Source: Doryteuthis pealeii (lineage: Eukaryota > Mollusca > Cephalopoda > Myopsida > Loliginidae). Taken from it: DNA of 64,000 nucleotides. The position numbers and the translations under genes were made by a program. Numbering within the stretch: the stretch's first letter is position 1; the number at the start of each line of letters is the position of its first letter. Under the pieces are notes generated by a model, which made no database searches, had not been told where the DNA came from, and saw nothing but the letters and a program-made list of their open reading frames with translations. Of this stretch, positions 20,941 through 31,983 are shown piece after piece. The stretch lies in the NCBI GenBank assembly GCA_023376005.1, contig CM042152.1, forward strand, positions 79,592,417 to 79,656,416, in the 5' to 3' direction.

Positions 20941-21837
20941 AACAATGACAGTTCCACTAAGAAGACTGTGTTGATGTATCTCCATGTGTTAATGTAGTAA
21001 CAAATTCATACCAGTACATGACATTAATAGAGAGAGGGGGTAGTACAACTGCAATAAGATGGGATTCCTCAATAATAGAAAGTATTAAAATGCAATGGAA
21101 TTGTTATAAAGACATGTAAACAAATCAAAATTGAAAGATCGGCATATACTAGAATTCTAGTTTATTTTTCTTGGTTATTATGTAATGGTTGTCTGATGAA
21201 ACTGGGCTCATTTATTGATTAATCAGTTAAAATAAATTTATAAGAGCCAAATGACGGTTTGTTATGATTTTCTTTCTTATTGAAAGTGTAAATATTACTC
21301 TGTATATAATTTTTAATTATCTTACTTGAGCTCTCTTAGGGATTTGAAATAATCTGTAGTTAAAAACATTTTTTCTTCAACTTCTACACACAAATATAGC
21401 ATTTAATATGATTGTCTTTTTGCAATGAGAAACTTATTTTTACCTGGATAAAAAGTTGGTAAACATTGGGGTTTTTTTTTTTACAAACAAAACTATTATA
21501 TATATATATGACTAGAAGCGGCTACCCAGCATCACCTGGGTAGATGTTGGTGGATTTTTTTTTTTTTTTTTTTTTACTTTTGAGATTTATAAATGTTGGA
21601 CATTTCTAAGTAGAATTTCAATGCTATTTCTACGTATATTTTGATTTTTAAACATCTTTAAATATAAATCAAACATTCATAATTTTGCACAAAAAGCAAG
21701 AACCATATTTAATATGTATATATATTTACTTTGTCGTTAATTGTTTAATTTTTCGTAGTTTCATCCAAACATACATACACAACCAACTGCCCTTTATATA
21801 GTTATTTACTAAGCATAGATGCAGCACAAAACAGAAG

Positions 21838-21925
21838 TATGGGGGCACCCAGTGAGAATCAAACTCACTAACAATGGTCTGCTAATCTAGCTAGCTAACC
21901 ATTACACCACATGAGGTGCCCTCTA
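21838..21925 (-). repeat. SINE-D, tRNA-like with pairing acceptor stem
   Basis: The minus strand reads GGGCACC at its 5' end and GGTGCCC at its 3' end, which pair as a perfect seven-base acceptor stem. Between them are GTGGTGTAATGGTTAGC (box A region) and GTGAGTTTGATTCTCAC (T arm with box B, five-base stem). The D/anticodon region is longer than in a functional tRNA, so this is a tRNA-derived SINE head or tRNA pseudogene. It is the best-preserved copy of the family in the window. Confidence 0.65.
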
Positions 21926-21974
21926 TATATGTTATAGATGGAAGAAATTGAAATGAATCCGACAATATATGGAA

Positions 21975-22428
21975 AAGTAATAAATAAAAGTGAAAATAAG
22001 AGATGTGAGAATGATTTATTAATGTTTGAAAAATTGTCATTTAAAATATTTTTATTGTCAAATTTGTATCGAGAATCTTCATGAGGACAATTCAAATATT
22101 GACTGTTGATTTTGGTATGTTTATCAGTGAGACAAGAAAAAGAACATTCAAACATTTTGAATTTTATAATGACAGTATCTTCTTTTCTTTTTTTTTTTTT
22201 TTTTTTTTAACCAGCATTCCTGTTTTGAAATGCTGCATTATGAGAATTTGTTGATATAAAAAAATACATCAACAGTCAATATTTGAATTGTCCTTATGAA
22301 GATTGTAGATACATATTTGATATATATTTTATATGTATCTTAAAATTGAAACCTTTAAATGTAAACAATTTTCAAATATTAAATCATTCTCATGTCTCTT
22401 ATGTTTCACTTTTAGTTATTACTTTAAT
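21975..22428. repeat. Foldback repeat, arms about 140-160 bases
   Basis: 21975-22115 (AAGTAATAAATAAAAGTGAA, ATGTGAGAATGATTTA, CAAATATTGACTGTTGAT) is mirrored by 22268-22428 (CATCAACAGTCAATATTTGA, TTAAATCATTCTCATG, TTCACTTTTAGTTATTACTT). The spacer is about 150 bases and includes a T homopolymer. The inner arm parts are nearly perfect and the outer parts more diverged. It could be a miniature foldback element; no target duplication can be assigned because an AT microsatellite begins at the right edge. Confidence 0.75.
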
Positions 22429-22460
22429 ATATATATATATATATATATTAATATATATAT

Positions 22461-22496
<36 letters not shown>

Positions 22497-22498
22497 AG
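22429..22498. repeat. (AT)n-(AC)n microsatellite
   Basis: AT dinucleotides with a few interruptions followed by six AC units. Confidence 0.85.
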
Positions 22499-22499
22499 A

Positions 22500-23007
22500 C
22501 AAAATGTCACCCATTGAGCTCTGGGTAGATCATTTTGATGAGGGAAAAGTGAGTTTGCAAAGCAAATTAAATTTTTTTTTAAATAAATATGACCGGAGAA
22601 TCTAAAAAAAATAAAGAATTAAAATAAAAACATTAGAATCATTTTGTAAGATTTCTAAGAAAGGTAACTTTTGACCGAATTTAAATTTATTAAGAGCCAA
22701 GATGTTGGCCGGGTTGGCAGTTTGTAAAACTTAACATACAAATCTGTTTCAAAATCTCATATCTCGCTCTCTACTCTCATTGAGAAACTAACATATATAA
22801 CGAAGTGGTAAGATATACACGAGGAGGGGAAAAGTGACTTTTTTTTACTTAATTGCAAATGACTACTAATTAGAACCAATTAAAATGGAATCTTTTTCAA
22901 ACATAACTTAATCCTAGAACTAAGGAATAATTTGGTATGATTTTCGTGTCTTTAAACTAAACAACAAAAAACCCTTTAGAACACAAAGATTGATTCACTC
23001 AGCTTTA

Positions 23008-23041
<34 letters not shown>

Positions 23042-23565
23042 CACATGAATTCTTTTTATGAAACTTAAGAGTTTTAAACAAGCCAGAATATGTCTCAGTG
23101 GAATTATAAGTTGGCTATATTTCTCAATTTTAGTTGGCCAATGATCAGTATCATTAATAGGTCTTCTACATTTGGATAAAAAAAAAAAAGGGAAGAGATC
23201 AAGTTTATTTCAGAACTTTATTTCATACATCTTAATGTTATCCTTGTGCATTTTAACTCATATATTTTGGAACATTAACAAAAAAGATTTATCTAATAAC
23301 TCAGTCCATTGTGTAAATTTAGCTAACAAGGTTTTGTTGGCAAACAATATAATTCTTCTTCAAACTATTTTAAACAAAACGTTGCTTGATTTCACCTCTG
23401 ACCTCTGGGGTATGACAAATTTTACAAGGCAAAAAATTAAATGGCTACTGTTAGAATAGGAGAAGACATCATCATATCATGCCAACAACATAGATCTCCA
23501 GGACTCTTCTTCACCACCCATCCCTATCACTAAAATGTAATGCCATTCTAATGAAGAGGTGGGAT
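22500..23565. other. No recognisable gene; one (GT)n run
   Basis: AT-rich sequence with (GT)n at 23010-23041. The 95-residue frame at 23172-23459 is lysine-, asparagine- and leucine-rich without a motif I know. Confidence 0.5.
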
Positions 23566-23662
23566 GTGACACAAGGTTGCAAGTATAGGGTATCCAGTGG
23601 GGATCAAACTCACTATTCAGCAAAACTAGCTTGCTGACCATTACATCACAATGATGTACTCC
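23566..23662 (-). repeat. SINE-D copy
   Basis: In reverse it contains TGTGATGTAATGGTCAGCAA, GCTAGTTTTGCTGAATAGTG, AGTTTGATCCCCACTGGATA and CCCTATACTTGCAACCTTGT. It lies tail to tail with the G-element piece that follows. Confidence 0.7.
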
Positions 23663-23765
23663 ACACTCCCAGATGCAGTTTAGTGTCATACCCAGAAACC
23701 CCCCCCCCCTTTTGGGGGGGAAGAGGTCTTACCCCTCTGCAGGGGATACAGTGAGTACAATTTAA
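23663..23765 (+). repeat. G-element fragment with C/G homopolymers
   Basis: CTCCACACTCCCAGATGCAG, TTTAGTGTCATACCCAG, then about 12 C, TTTT, seven G, and the 3' words CTTACCCCTCTGCAGGGGAT. The variable C run in this position also occurs at 35488. Confidence 0.65.
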
Positions 23766-23811
23766 GTAGCCAATTGGTAAGAGGTAAATGATGGTCTGAA
23801 TAAAAATTATA

Positions 23812-24262
23812 TCTATTAATAATGGAGATTGGGTGTATTTCTGTCTGTAACCAAAATTATGTCACAGGTTACGTCAGAATATTCTTGTGTTATATACACT
23901 CAAAATTCGAATAAGCAATTTTAAAATTGTTTTTTTACTCTTGCCCTTTTTTTCAGTAACAAGAGGTTAACTAAAAAGTTTACAAATAAATAAATACTTA
24001 CGATTTTGTGGAAAATTTATGTGGAAAATATTCAAAATAATTATTTGATTAATAATTAATAGATGCATGCAACATTTTATTTGAGGGTAACAAAACTAAA
24101 TTTCCGTTTAAAATCGTTTTTTTAATTTTTACTCCTTTAATAAATTTGATGATTATGCTTACTTATGATACAAACACTGAATTTTTAAACTACCCCACAC
24201 TTCTAAGGCAAAAACTTTCAAAAATCAATTTTTACATTGCCCAGAGAGTGCTTTTTTTTTTG
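23812..24262 (+). repeat. R400 dispersed repeat, diverged copy
   Basis: The start ATTAATAATGGAGATT, TGTCTGTAACCAAAATTATG, the mid block TACACTCAAAATTCGAATAA, then TAATAAATTTGATGATTATG, TTGAATTTTT-type bases and the end TTTACATTGCCCAGAGAGTG match 62490-62885 block by block. Confidence 0.75.
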
Positions 24263-24267
24263 GGGGG

Positions 24268-24480
24268 GGGAACAAAAGTTTCTTAATAAATTGTAGTGTT
24301 TTTATTTATGATCCAGGGAAACAACTAAAGCCGTCTAACCCCTACCTTGTAACCTATCACGTGTAATTCGTTTCTAAGAAACTATTGAAATGTATTTACA
24401 GTGAGCTTGAAATGATGAGGGAAGAAAAAAGAAAGACACTGTAACGCATACCTATCAGCATCTCTGTATAGATTATCAAC
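24268..24480 (+). repeat. X-element copy (3' part)
   Basis: Words TTTCTTAATAAATTGTAGTG, AAACAACTAAAGCCGTCTAA, CCTACCTTGTAACCTATCAC, TTTCTAAGAAACTATTGAAA, TGAGCTTGAAATGATGAGGG and CTATCAGCATCTCTG are shared with 32766-33120 and 35497-35735. The class is unknown; there is no frame. Confidence 0.75.
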
Positions 24481-24904
24481 TCTGAATCTTATGAGCAATG
24501 CATATATGCTATAGTAAATTAATAGCTATCATTTGATTAATATTGCAATAAAAAAGGAGAAGAAAAAATTCAAATTACTTCAATTACATGCCACAGTAGT
24601 TACAAGCAGAATAACTAATTGTCTTCATATGAGATTGACTGAAGTTGGAGATGAGGAATTTCAAATGGTAAACACTTTCTACTACATAATCATCATGTCA
24701 CTTTATATATTGAGTTCTCCTAATTCATCATTCATTGATAAAAGTCATGACAAGAATGTTTTAATTTCTTTCTTTCTTGTACACATTCAATTTACATACA
24801 GGCACATGCGCAACTAACATAATAGTGTTGCCAATAGCTGCACAAACAGTTTCCCTGCATCCCCAGTGCTTTGGAGACCTTACTTTTGGGATTATACTAA
24901 TATC

Positions 24905-25440
24905 TTAGTTTGATTTGTTGGATTTTACGGCATGTCAACCCTTGTTGGATTATTTTATGCCGAAGACATTTTGTTCTATTCATTCTTGATTGGTTTTCAA
25001 ATTTTTTTTTTTTTTTAAACTCAATTTTTTTTTTAACAGATTTTTTTAAAACTAACTTTTTCCTATCAAACCATAGATGGACCCTAAAAGATACAACTTC
25101 AGGTCAGAGTGGACCTGGGAATAATGAAGGGGTACTCCACACTCCCCAGATGTTCAAAATTGGAACTTCACCATCAGATGCACTTTAACTTCATACTCAA
25201 GACATCAAAACACTCAACCACTGCCTTCTAGCACATATATGATAAAAAGGGTTGGGGCTTGCCATAAGGCCAATAGGGTTGGGACAATCATATACGTGCT
25301 TGATGTGACCAGCCAATTGATCGGAGGGGGCCTCTCCGGCAACCCATCTAGCATAAGTATGGGCTAAAGTTGAGGGTTTCATATTATGAACCGTTTCAAC
25401 CACCAGGGTTCCATTCTTTATCACAGGTCACCACCCTCAT
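24905..25440 (+). repeat. G-element, near full length
   Basis: Begins TTTTACGGCATGTCAACCC and GATTATTTTATGCCGAAGAC, then CATAGATGGACCCTAAAAGA, GGTCAGAGTGGACCTGGGAA, TACTCCACACTCCCCAGATG, GACATCAAAACACTCAACCA, CAATCATATACGTGCTTGAT and GGTTCCATTC. Short frames of 75 and 92 residues over it are not genes. Confidence 0.8.
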
Positions 25441-25935
25441 ATTTTTTTTAAAAATCTATAAATGATAAATAATGCATCAGAAAAGTTGAAATTTTTATAA
25501 TGAATATTCTTTGAGTGACAAAGTATGAAACAAATTTAAATGAACCAAATTCCTGACATGGGGTAACAGATGTTGTTGCTTAGACAAAGCTACAAATTAG
25601 GATTAACAAATCAAGAAAGTGAAATTCAATTTTTTATTATTACTTTTTCATAAAAGATTATTGAATGCCATTTAAGCAAATAATTCTATTTTAAGCCAAA
25701 TAGAAAATCAAATTAAAACATTTAAGCAAATAATAAACAAAAAGAATAAACATTTATCTTTACTAAATTTATTATAAATAACTTAGAAAACAAAAGAAAA
25801 AGCAACAGTACATGTCTATTTTCAAACCTTTCTGCTATAATATGATGATAGATTGACCATCTGCTTCAAGTCTTATAGAATATTCAAAGAAACTAGAAAG
25901 TCAAATTTTAAAAAAAAAATGATTTACCTACAACA

Positions 25936-26040
25936 TTATAGGATTTGTCACAAGTATGGAACATTCAGCAAAGATCAAACTCACTTTTCTGTAGTAATGG
26001 ATTTGCAAGACTAGCTTGTTAACCATTATCTTACTGAATG
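25936..26040 (-). repeat. SINE-D copy
   Basis: In reverse: TAATGGTTAACAAGCTAGTC, TTGCAAATCCATTACTACAG, AGTGAGTTTGATCTTTGCTG and CATACTTGTGACAAATCC. Confidence 0.65.
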
Positions 26041-26084
26041 TTAAAGGGTGCCCCTAAAGGAGTCTATCTTCTGGGCATCCAAAT

Positions 26085-26405
26085 ATTTGGCTATACCTCT
26101 AAATGTATTCGGAGATGCACTTAGTGTAACAGTTATTGTTCTAAGAAATTGAATCAGCAGCCTGAGTTCAAATCCTGGATGAGACTGTTTACATTTCACG
26201 TTGCACTAATGTCCTTGAAAAAGGCATGAAACCATCTTTTCTCACCCCTCACCACTTAGAGATAAATAGTAGGGCAGACTGTGTTCTTTAGCTTTGGTTA
26301 GACAAACAGTCTAGGATTAAGAAAATTCTGAATTAAAACCAGCTTTATTTGATTTTTAAAAAATTACCTTGTCACATACTGTCCATGGCAGAGGGGTTAG
26401 ATAAA
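26085..26405 (+). repeat. SINE-B, near full length
   Basis: Head GATGCACTTAGTGTAACAGT with box B CTGAGTTCAAATCCTGGATG, then GAGACTGTTTACATTTCACG, AAAAGGCATGAAACCATC, GTAGGGCAGACTGTGTTCTT, AAACAGTCTAGGATTAAGAA and the 3' end GGCAGAGGGGTTAGATAAAT. About 315 bases, a useful reference copy. Confidence 0.8.
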
Positions 26406-27219
26406 TACATACCACTAAATATCTTCTCAAAGAATGTACCGGTGTAAAACTTCTTTTTTTTTTTTTTAAATCAAAACTTCTAACAAAAATCAAAAATCTC
26501 AACAGAAGACAAAGTGATAATTGTGTGGAATGAAAGGATTTAGAGAGATTATAATTTTATCAAAAGGAATAATTACTTACAATATTCTAATTGTTTTATA
26601 AGATATAAATATAACACAAAGGAAAGTATTCTTAGTAGATATTTTATATCTAAGTTTGAATCTAATCCATGAGTGACTCACTAACCCTCTTCTTCCTTTC
26701 CCCTCAGACCCAATACCAACAGCATCTCTATTACATAACGACACATAGTTCTGACATGGAAATAAATAGTTAGAATTAATTTAAGTACAGCCATGTTGTC
26801 ACTTAATAAGTTGACCTCCATACAACCAAAAGGTCCTACACTGGTCCTAATTTCAGCCATGGGTGTAATGTACCTATAAAACCAACATTGTTACTCAAGT
26901 GTGTAATATCCGTCACATCAGGAATAACAATCTGTTACTTGTACTTTCTACTGACTAAAAATCTAAAAAAACTATATCTTAGTGTAATGACTGCCAAGTT
27001 AGTAATGCTTTTTAGTCAATGGTTGCTTTCTGCAACATCAATCATGTTGAAAGATCACTTATTAGTCGTAGTAGTCACAAATAGTTGCTACTGATTTGGT
27101 GGCTATTTTTATTCTCACTCAGTTTTAGTAGAGAGGAGAATAAAGTTCTACTTTCAACCAAGATCAAAGTTTAATATCTATCATATTGCTACTTTTGGAA
27201 GAAAATACATTTTTTTTTA

Positions 27220-27367
27220 AAATAGCACTGATCTAAATTAAGAAACCTATGAATCTATGTATAAAATTAAACAGGAACAATTTTCTATAATTATAATTAT
27301 AGAAAATTGTTCCTGTTTAATTTTATACATAGATTTGTAGGTTTCTTAATTTAGATCAGTGCTATTT
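27220..27367. repeat. Spacer-less 148-base palindrome
   Basis: The centre is between 27293 and 27294, inside TATAATTATAATTATA. Each arm is 74 bases and only two positions mismatch (CCTATGAATC against CCTACAAATC). It starts AAATAGCACTGATC and ends with its complement. One arm is homologous to the tandem units at 27585-27830, so the palindrome is a head-to-head pair of that minisatellite unit. Confidence 0.9.
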
Positions 27368-27479
27368 AATTTTTTATTTTTTTCCCAAATAGAAATAAAT
27401 TCTTAGTGGAGAAATAATTATCTTTCCACAAAAAATTTATTTGTATTTGGAAAAAAAAAATCTTTAAATTGTCCAAGAC

Positions 27480-27965
27480 AAAGTATGAAAGGTACCCAAG
27501 TATTCATTATATCATTCAACAAAAAATTCTATAAAGTATATGTATCATTGCAACTTTTGTTAAAAAGTAAATTTTAAAACGTAGCAGTGATCTAAATAAA
27601 AATAAAAACTTACAAATCTATATGTAAAATTACACAAGAATAATTTTCTATATTTATCTGTCTACTGAGAATTCATTTCTATTTTTACAAAAATATTTTT
27701 AAAATAACTGTGATCTAGATAAATAAACTTACAAATTTACATGTAAAATTAAACAGGAATAGTTTTCTATAATTATCTGTCCACTGAGAATTTATTTCTA
27801 TTTAGAAAAATAGAATTTTTAATAGTCCAATTTCAAGAAATTATTTCTATTTAGAAAAATAGAATTTTTAATAGTCCAATTTCAAGAAATTATTTCTATT
27901 TAGAAATAAAGAATTTTTAATAGTCCAATTTCAAGACAAAGTATAAAAGGTACCTTGTATTTTAT
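27480..27965. repeat. Minisatellite cluster
   Basis: Two units of about 120 bases (27585-27707 and 27708-27828) share GTGATCTAAAT-type starts, AAACTTACAAAT, AACAGGAAT/CACAAGAAT and ATCTGTC. Three perfect or near-perfect 49-base units follow (27788-27935; AAATTATTTCTATTTAGAAA ... TAGTCCAATTTCAAG). Outer flanks repeat AAAGTATGAAAGGTACC at 27481 and AAAGTATAAAAGGTACC at 27939. Confidence 0.85.
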
Positions 27966-28116
27966 TATATCATTCTATGCATAGTAACCAATAAAATGAA
28001 CAATGAAAAAAACATTGTAGGGATTTTAAGATTTACAAATATGCAAATAGAGAAAACTACTATTAATATTTCTATCATTTTCATTAGCATACAATGATTA
28101 AAGTCATCCCGCCCCC

Positions 28117-28180
28117 TCCTGATGAAGTTGTCACCCTAAAATAGGTTATGTAACAATGTCAAATCATATCAATAAACTCT
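28117..28180 (+). other. CTGANGA motif, decayed, locus 5
   Basis: CTGATGA (28119-28125), a GTCACC half-stem facing GGTTAT, TAACAA where GAAACAA is expected, then AATAAA at 28171-28176. It looks like a mutated version of the motif at the other loci. Confidence 0.4.
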
Positions 28181-28725
28181 GTTATTGTTTATATCAGGGA
28201 TTTTTAAAGTTTGTAAATTCGGGGGGGGGTGAATAAAAATTTTAGTACGATGAATAAAATCATAACGTTCCACAGACAATAAATTTACTAGTTTCATAAA
28301 TCACTTTATAACAGGAAAGAAAAAAAAACCACTGGATCATGTAGACTAATTGCCAGATATCGTAGACCTATCAAAATGCCTGATTAAGTGTGATGGCCAC
28401 TAGTAATGTGTCATTCACATACAACCTCTATTCAAAGGGTCGTTTAAATGAATGAATGATCTGCCTCTGCTGAACAAAATGATCCACTTCTTTTTGGTGT
28501 CGTTAGCAAAAATGTTCATTTCTTTCTGGGTTTTTTTTTTTTTTGTAGTTGCATCTGCCTTAACCGATAATATACCAATTACTATAAATCTCCAGAGTTC
28601 ATATCACTTACAATACCAATTCTAACACGACTGGTAAGTCATTTATATTTTTTTGAAACATTAGTCGTTTGAATACCTACACTCATGCTTCAAAAAAACT
28701 CAGAATTTTTATTTTTTTAATCTTT

Positions 28726-28756
28726 GTATGTATGTGTGTGTGTGTGTGTGTCTCTA

Positions 28757-28799
<43 letters not shown>
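28726..28799. repeat. (GT)n-(AT)n compound microsatellite
   Basis: GT run, a short CTATCTA bridge, then a 45-base AT run. Confidence 0.85.
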
Positions 28800-28800
<1 letters not shown>

Positions 28801-28962
28801 GATTTTAGACTAAACAACTATAGACAGAGAATCAAATCCATGGATTACAACAAATTAATACTTGCAGAACAACACTTCCACTAAAATAGTCCTGATTTTA
28901 ACAGAGATGCAAAATTTACCATCATAGAATTGAAAAAGATATAAACATAAAAATCGATAATT

Positions 28963-29100
28963 GGAAGAAGAAGACGAAGAAGACGAAGAAGAAGAAGAAG
29001 ACGAAGAAGAAGACGAAGACGAAGACGAAGAAGAAGACGAAGACGAAGAAGAAGACGAAGAAGAAGACGAAGAAGAAGACGAAGAAGAAGAAGAAAGACA
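28963..29100. repeat. (GAAGAAGAC)n triplet-type array
   Basis: About 137 bases built only from GAA and GAC triplets, with GAC every two to four triplets. One frame would read as acidic Glu/Asp, but stops lie directly outside in all frames and no start or exon context is visible. Treated as a simple repeat. Confidence 0.85.
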
Positions 29101-29915
29101 AACTTATAAATCAGTCACTTAGATAAAAAAACTAAATAGTTTACAATGGTTTCATATATTACATTTTGCTTCACAATAAAACCTCAAGCTGATATTATTT
29201 TATATGGTAGTGTAATAATAAAGACTTTGATGGTGTTATATATCTTTGCCTAAAGAAGAGAAAAATCAATTGAGATTTGCTTCTAAATAAAAATGGTGCT
29301 TCACTACACTAGAATTGTTCAGAGTAATTTGATAAGGATGAATTTCTGTTGTTTTCTATATTAGGAATCAAACTTCTCTATTTCCAAAGTCTGCAGTCTC
29401 AACTGAATACACTGTACAAATACTTGAGTGATCAAGAGAAAAGTTCAAAGTTCAACAGACAAATCACACTAACAATTTACATATTAACTTGCTATAAACA
29501 AACACACAAAAACTGATGGGCACTTCAAATAAAACAAAAGAAGATAATATTACAACTTTGATGTTGGATTCAGTTTTTTTTTTCTTTTTTTTTTTGTCTT
29601 CAAGAAAAATCTGGAAATCTACCATTTCCAAAAAGAAAACTAAACCAACCAGTCAATTTAAAAAAAAAAAAGATGATAGAATCAAACAAATGTTTAATAA
29701 ACAGCTGTTGCCAAAAATACTGATATAAATAAAAGTTCCGGAAGGTGGTATGGTTTTTTTTTTTGTTTCTTTGTTTTTAATCAAAGAATCAGATATAATT
29801 TTACAATGATCAATGCTTTAATAAGAGCAACTAGAAGAAAGCATAAACATCTGGTAACTAACACATTTAACTTTTTATCATTATAAATGGATTTATTTGA
29901 ATTGTTCTTAATAGT
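29100..29915. other. No recognisable gene
   Basis: AT-rich sequence with short T and A homopolymers near 29574-29595 and 29660. A 70-residue frame at 29516-29728 is homopolymer-driven. Confidence 0.5.
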
Positions 29916-29934
29916 AGTAGTAGTAGTAGTAGTA

Positions 29935-29980
<46 letters not shown>
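29916..29980. repeat. (TAG)n-(TG)n-(TA)n microsatellite
   Basis: Nine or so TAG units, then TG, then TA units. Confidence 0.85.
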
Positions 29981-29981
<1 letters not shown>

Positions 29982-29997
29982 TCATCCACAGACACAG

Positions 29998-30024
29998 TGT
30001 TTCGATGTTTACATATCATCAGAG
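29998..30024 (-). other. CTGANGA-hairpin-GAAA motif, locus 6
   Basis: On the minus strand CTGATGA (30022-30016), T, ATG, TAAA loop, CAT, C, GAAA (30003-30000). The stem is only three base pairs. It sits at the end of a segment running to about 30060 and directly beside a microsatellite. Confidence 0.45.
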
Positions 30025-30169
30025 TGGCTTGACTTTAACAGCTACTTGTAGCGGGGAGCAAAACCCGACCAAGGGCGAAATATCAACTGAATTTAGTTGC
30101 TGTGTTGTTATATCCACTTTTTTTTATTCTCAACCATATTTTGTCAGATTTATTCTATCCTTCACTCAT

Positions 30170-30291
30170 CATATATATATAATATATATATATATTATAT
30201 ATATATACACACACACATACACACACACACAAGGGTAATCATAAAAGTAAGGTCTCCAAAGTGTTGGGGCCTTTATAAGTAAAGAGTGCCC

Positions 30292-30347
<56 letters not shown>

Positions 30348-30350
30348 AAA
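30170..30350 (+). mobile_element. Mariner 5'-end relic between microsatellites
   Basis: AGGGTAATCATAAAAGTAAG then GTCTCCAAAGTGTTGGGGCC (30232-30272) resembles the start of the mariner fragment at 37836, which reads GGTCAATCCGAAAAGTAAGG and TCTGCAATGTGCTGGGG. It is bracketed by (AT)n-(CA)n at 30170-30230 and (AT)n-(GT)n at 30290-30347. Only the terminal 50 bases survive. Confidence 0.5.
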
Positions 30351-30639
30351 AACAAACAAGTTAGGGTAGTGAAGACATGAAATAAACATCACTTGGTAAA
30401 TGACAGTTTCTTGCAATTTTCAAACCAACTGAATATTTGTTTTTTTTCTTATATCTTGTTGTGTGGTGCATCATGCGAAGGGTCAACCAATTTGATTCTA
30501 GTTTAGTTTGTGGGGCATAGAGGGAAGGTTGGTTTTCTTTGTGTGGTATTTAAAGGAGGGTGTTCTAAACAATTCTATCAATTCCATGATATGCTATTTT
30601 ACTTTATTGTTTCTCAAAATTTTCTAAATCTTCTATCAG

Positions 30640-30885
30640 CTGTGAAGCATTTTCTCATTTGAATTCAGAGTTTTCATTCTCTTAGACTGGTTACCTAACC
30701 AAGGTTAAAGAACCTAGTTTGCTCTACTATTTACCCATAGCTGGAGGGAGAATTGGATTCATACCTTTCCCAAGGGTATTAGCACTATGTGAAATACAAA
30801 CAATCTCGTCCAGGATTTGAACTCAAGTCAACAAGTCCATTTCCTACAACTCTAACGATTACACCACGCGACTCCTTTGTTTATG
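30640..30885 (-). repeat. SINE-B copy
   Basis: Minus strand. In plus orientation the words appear as GAATTCAGAGTTTTCATTCT, TAGACTGGTTACCTAACCAA, GTTTGCTCTACTATTTACCC, CATACCTTTCCCAAGGGTAT, TCCAGGATTTGAACTC (box B) and CGATTACACCACGCG (box A region). The head end is intact. Confidence 0.8.
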
Positions 30886-31340
30886 TTATACTAGATAAAT
30901 ATAGTTTAAATATATAATGCAAATTAATGAAAAGAAGCAATTTGAAAGAAGAGAAATGTTGCATGTGATTATATAAATATAGAATCAAAGCAAAAGTTTA
31001 ATTTTGTTTTGGCTAATTAATGCTTTTAGCAAATGGTAATGTCATGGGAAATAAAAGAGAGCAATAATCTTTTTTATGAATGTCATGTGACAATTAAAAA
31101 TGAAAACTATTTTATTGTTTATTAGAGAAACAATAATTAATAATATTAAATAATTTCATACCACTTAAGTATCAGAGTGTCATTTATTTAAAAAAACAAT
31201 AACTTTATTATAAACATACACCCTGCAAGATAAAATGCTATATTTATATATGTATGCAGGTCTTGGTCTGATGATCACATAGGTAAGAAACAGTCACCAA
31301 GCACCATTGACTGTCTAGGTTACCCTAATTTAGATCTACA
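30886..31340. other. No recognisable gene
   Basis: AT-rich sequence without named repeats. Confidence 0.45.
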
Positions 31341-31503
31341 TACAAGGTTTTCTCAAAAAGTATCAAGATTTTTTGGTACTTTTTGACACCCTGTATTCTG
31401 GAGAAAAATAAATAAATAACGTTCCATTCATTAATTTTTTTTCAGAATACGAAATTTGTCAAAAAGTACAAAATATCTCTATACTTTTTGGACACACCTT
31501 GTA
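31341..31503. mobile_element. Mariner-like miniature element (MITE)
   Basis: Left end TACAAGGTTTTCTCAAAAAG and right end CTTTTTGGACACACCTTGTA are inverted repeats. The first and last TA are the expected target duplication. An inner copy of the terminus (GGTACTTTTTGACACCCTGT) and the interior AACGTTCCATTCATTA are shared with 7106-7251. About 163 bases, no coding capacity. Confidence 0.75.
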
Positions 31504-31983
31504 TGCTCTATCACAATTAACAATTTTGTATATCTTGGAAATAAAAATCAATGAAGAGCCCTCTGCAGGAGCTAGCTTAATTGCCACCAGATATGGCAGC
31601 TTTTAAGCTAGTCAATAATAAAACGCTAACAAAATTTCCAAATATATCAAACAAAATATAAACTTTACTTAAAATCTAAGTCTCAACTGTTAGAATCAAA
31701 CATTTTAAGTGTGAAAGCCTAAAATTACTGATCTGTCTTTCTTTACAACAAATCAAAGTTTGTTAATGAAAGGAAAGGAATAATTTACAAGTAAGTGTAT
31801 GTGCTGACTACAAACAGTAAATGTTTCTTTGCATACAAATTGTTAATTGGAAAGCAATAGAAATTCACTTGGTGAAAGAAACTAAAGAAAACCATAGAGC
31901 AATATTTGGTCTTTACCAATTAATCTTCTGAGGAGAGTAACCAATAAATCACTTTGCTTTCATGATTTGCTATCTTTTTCATA

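Larger units (their letters stand above)
17698..21596. repeat. Right arm of giant inverted repeat 1
   Basis: Reverse complement of 1-3899, beginning CTTGGAGCACATCAAAATG and ending at the poly-T and GAGATTTATAAATG. It contains, in order, a G-element fragment, a purine tract, a SINE-A dimer, a SINE-D and a SINE-B. Unlike the left arm it continues smoothly into unique sequence on both sides, so this is probably the authentic locus. Confidence 0.9.

Noticed and set aside
27788..27935. 49-base tandem units as a possible CRISPR or satellite
   Set aside because: Only three contiguous units without spacers; a local minisatellite.
28963..29100. Acidic Glu/Asp-rich coding exon
   Set aside because: No flanking open frame or splice sites; simple triplet repeat.
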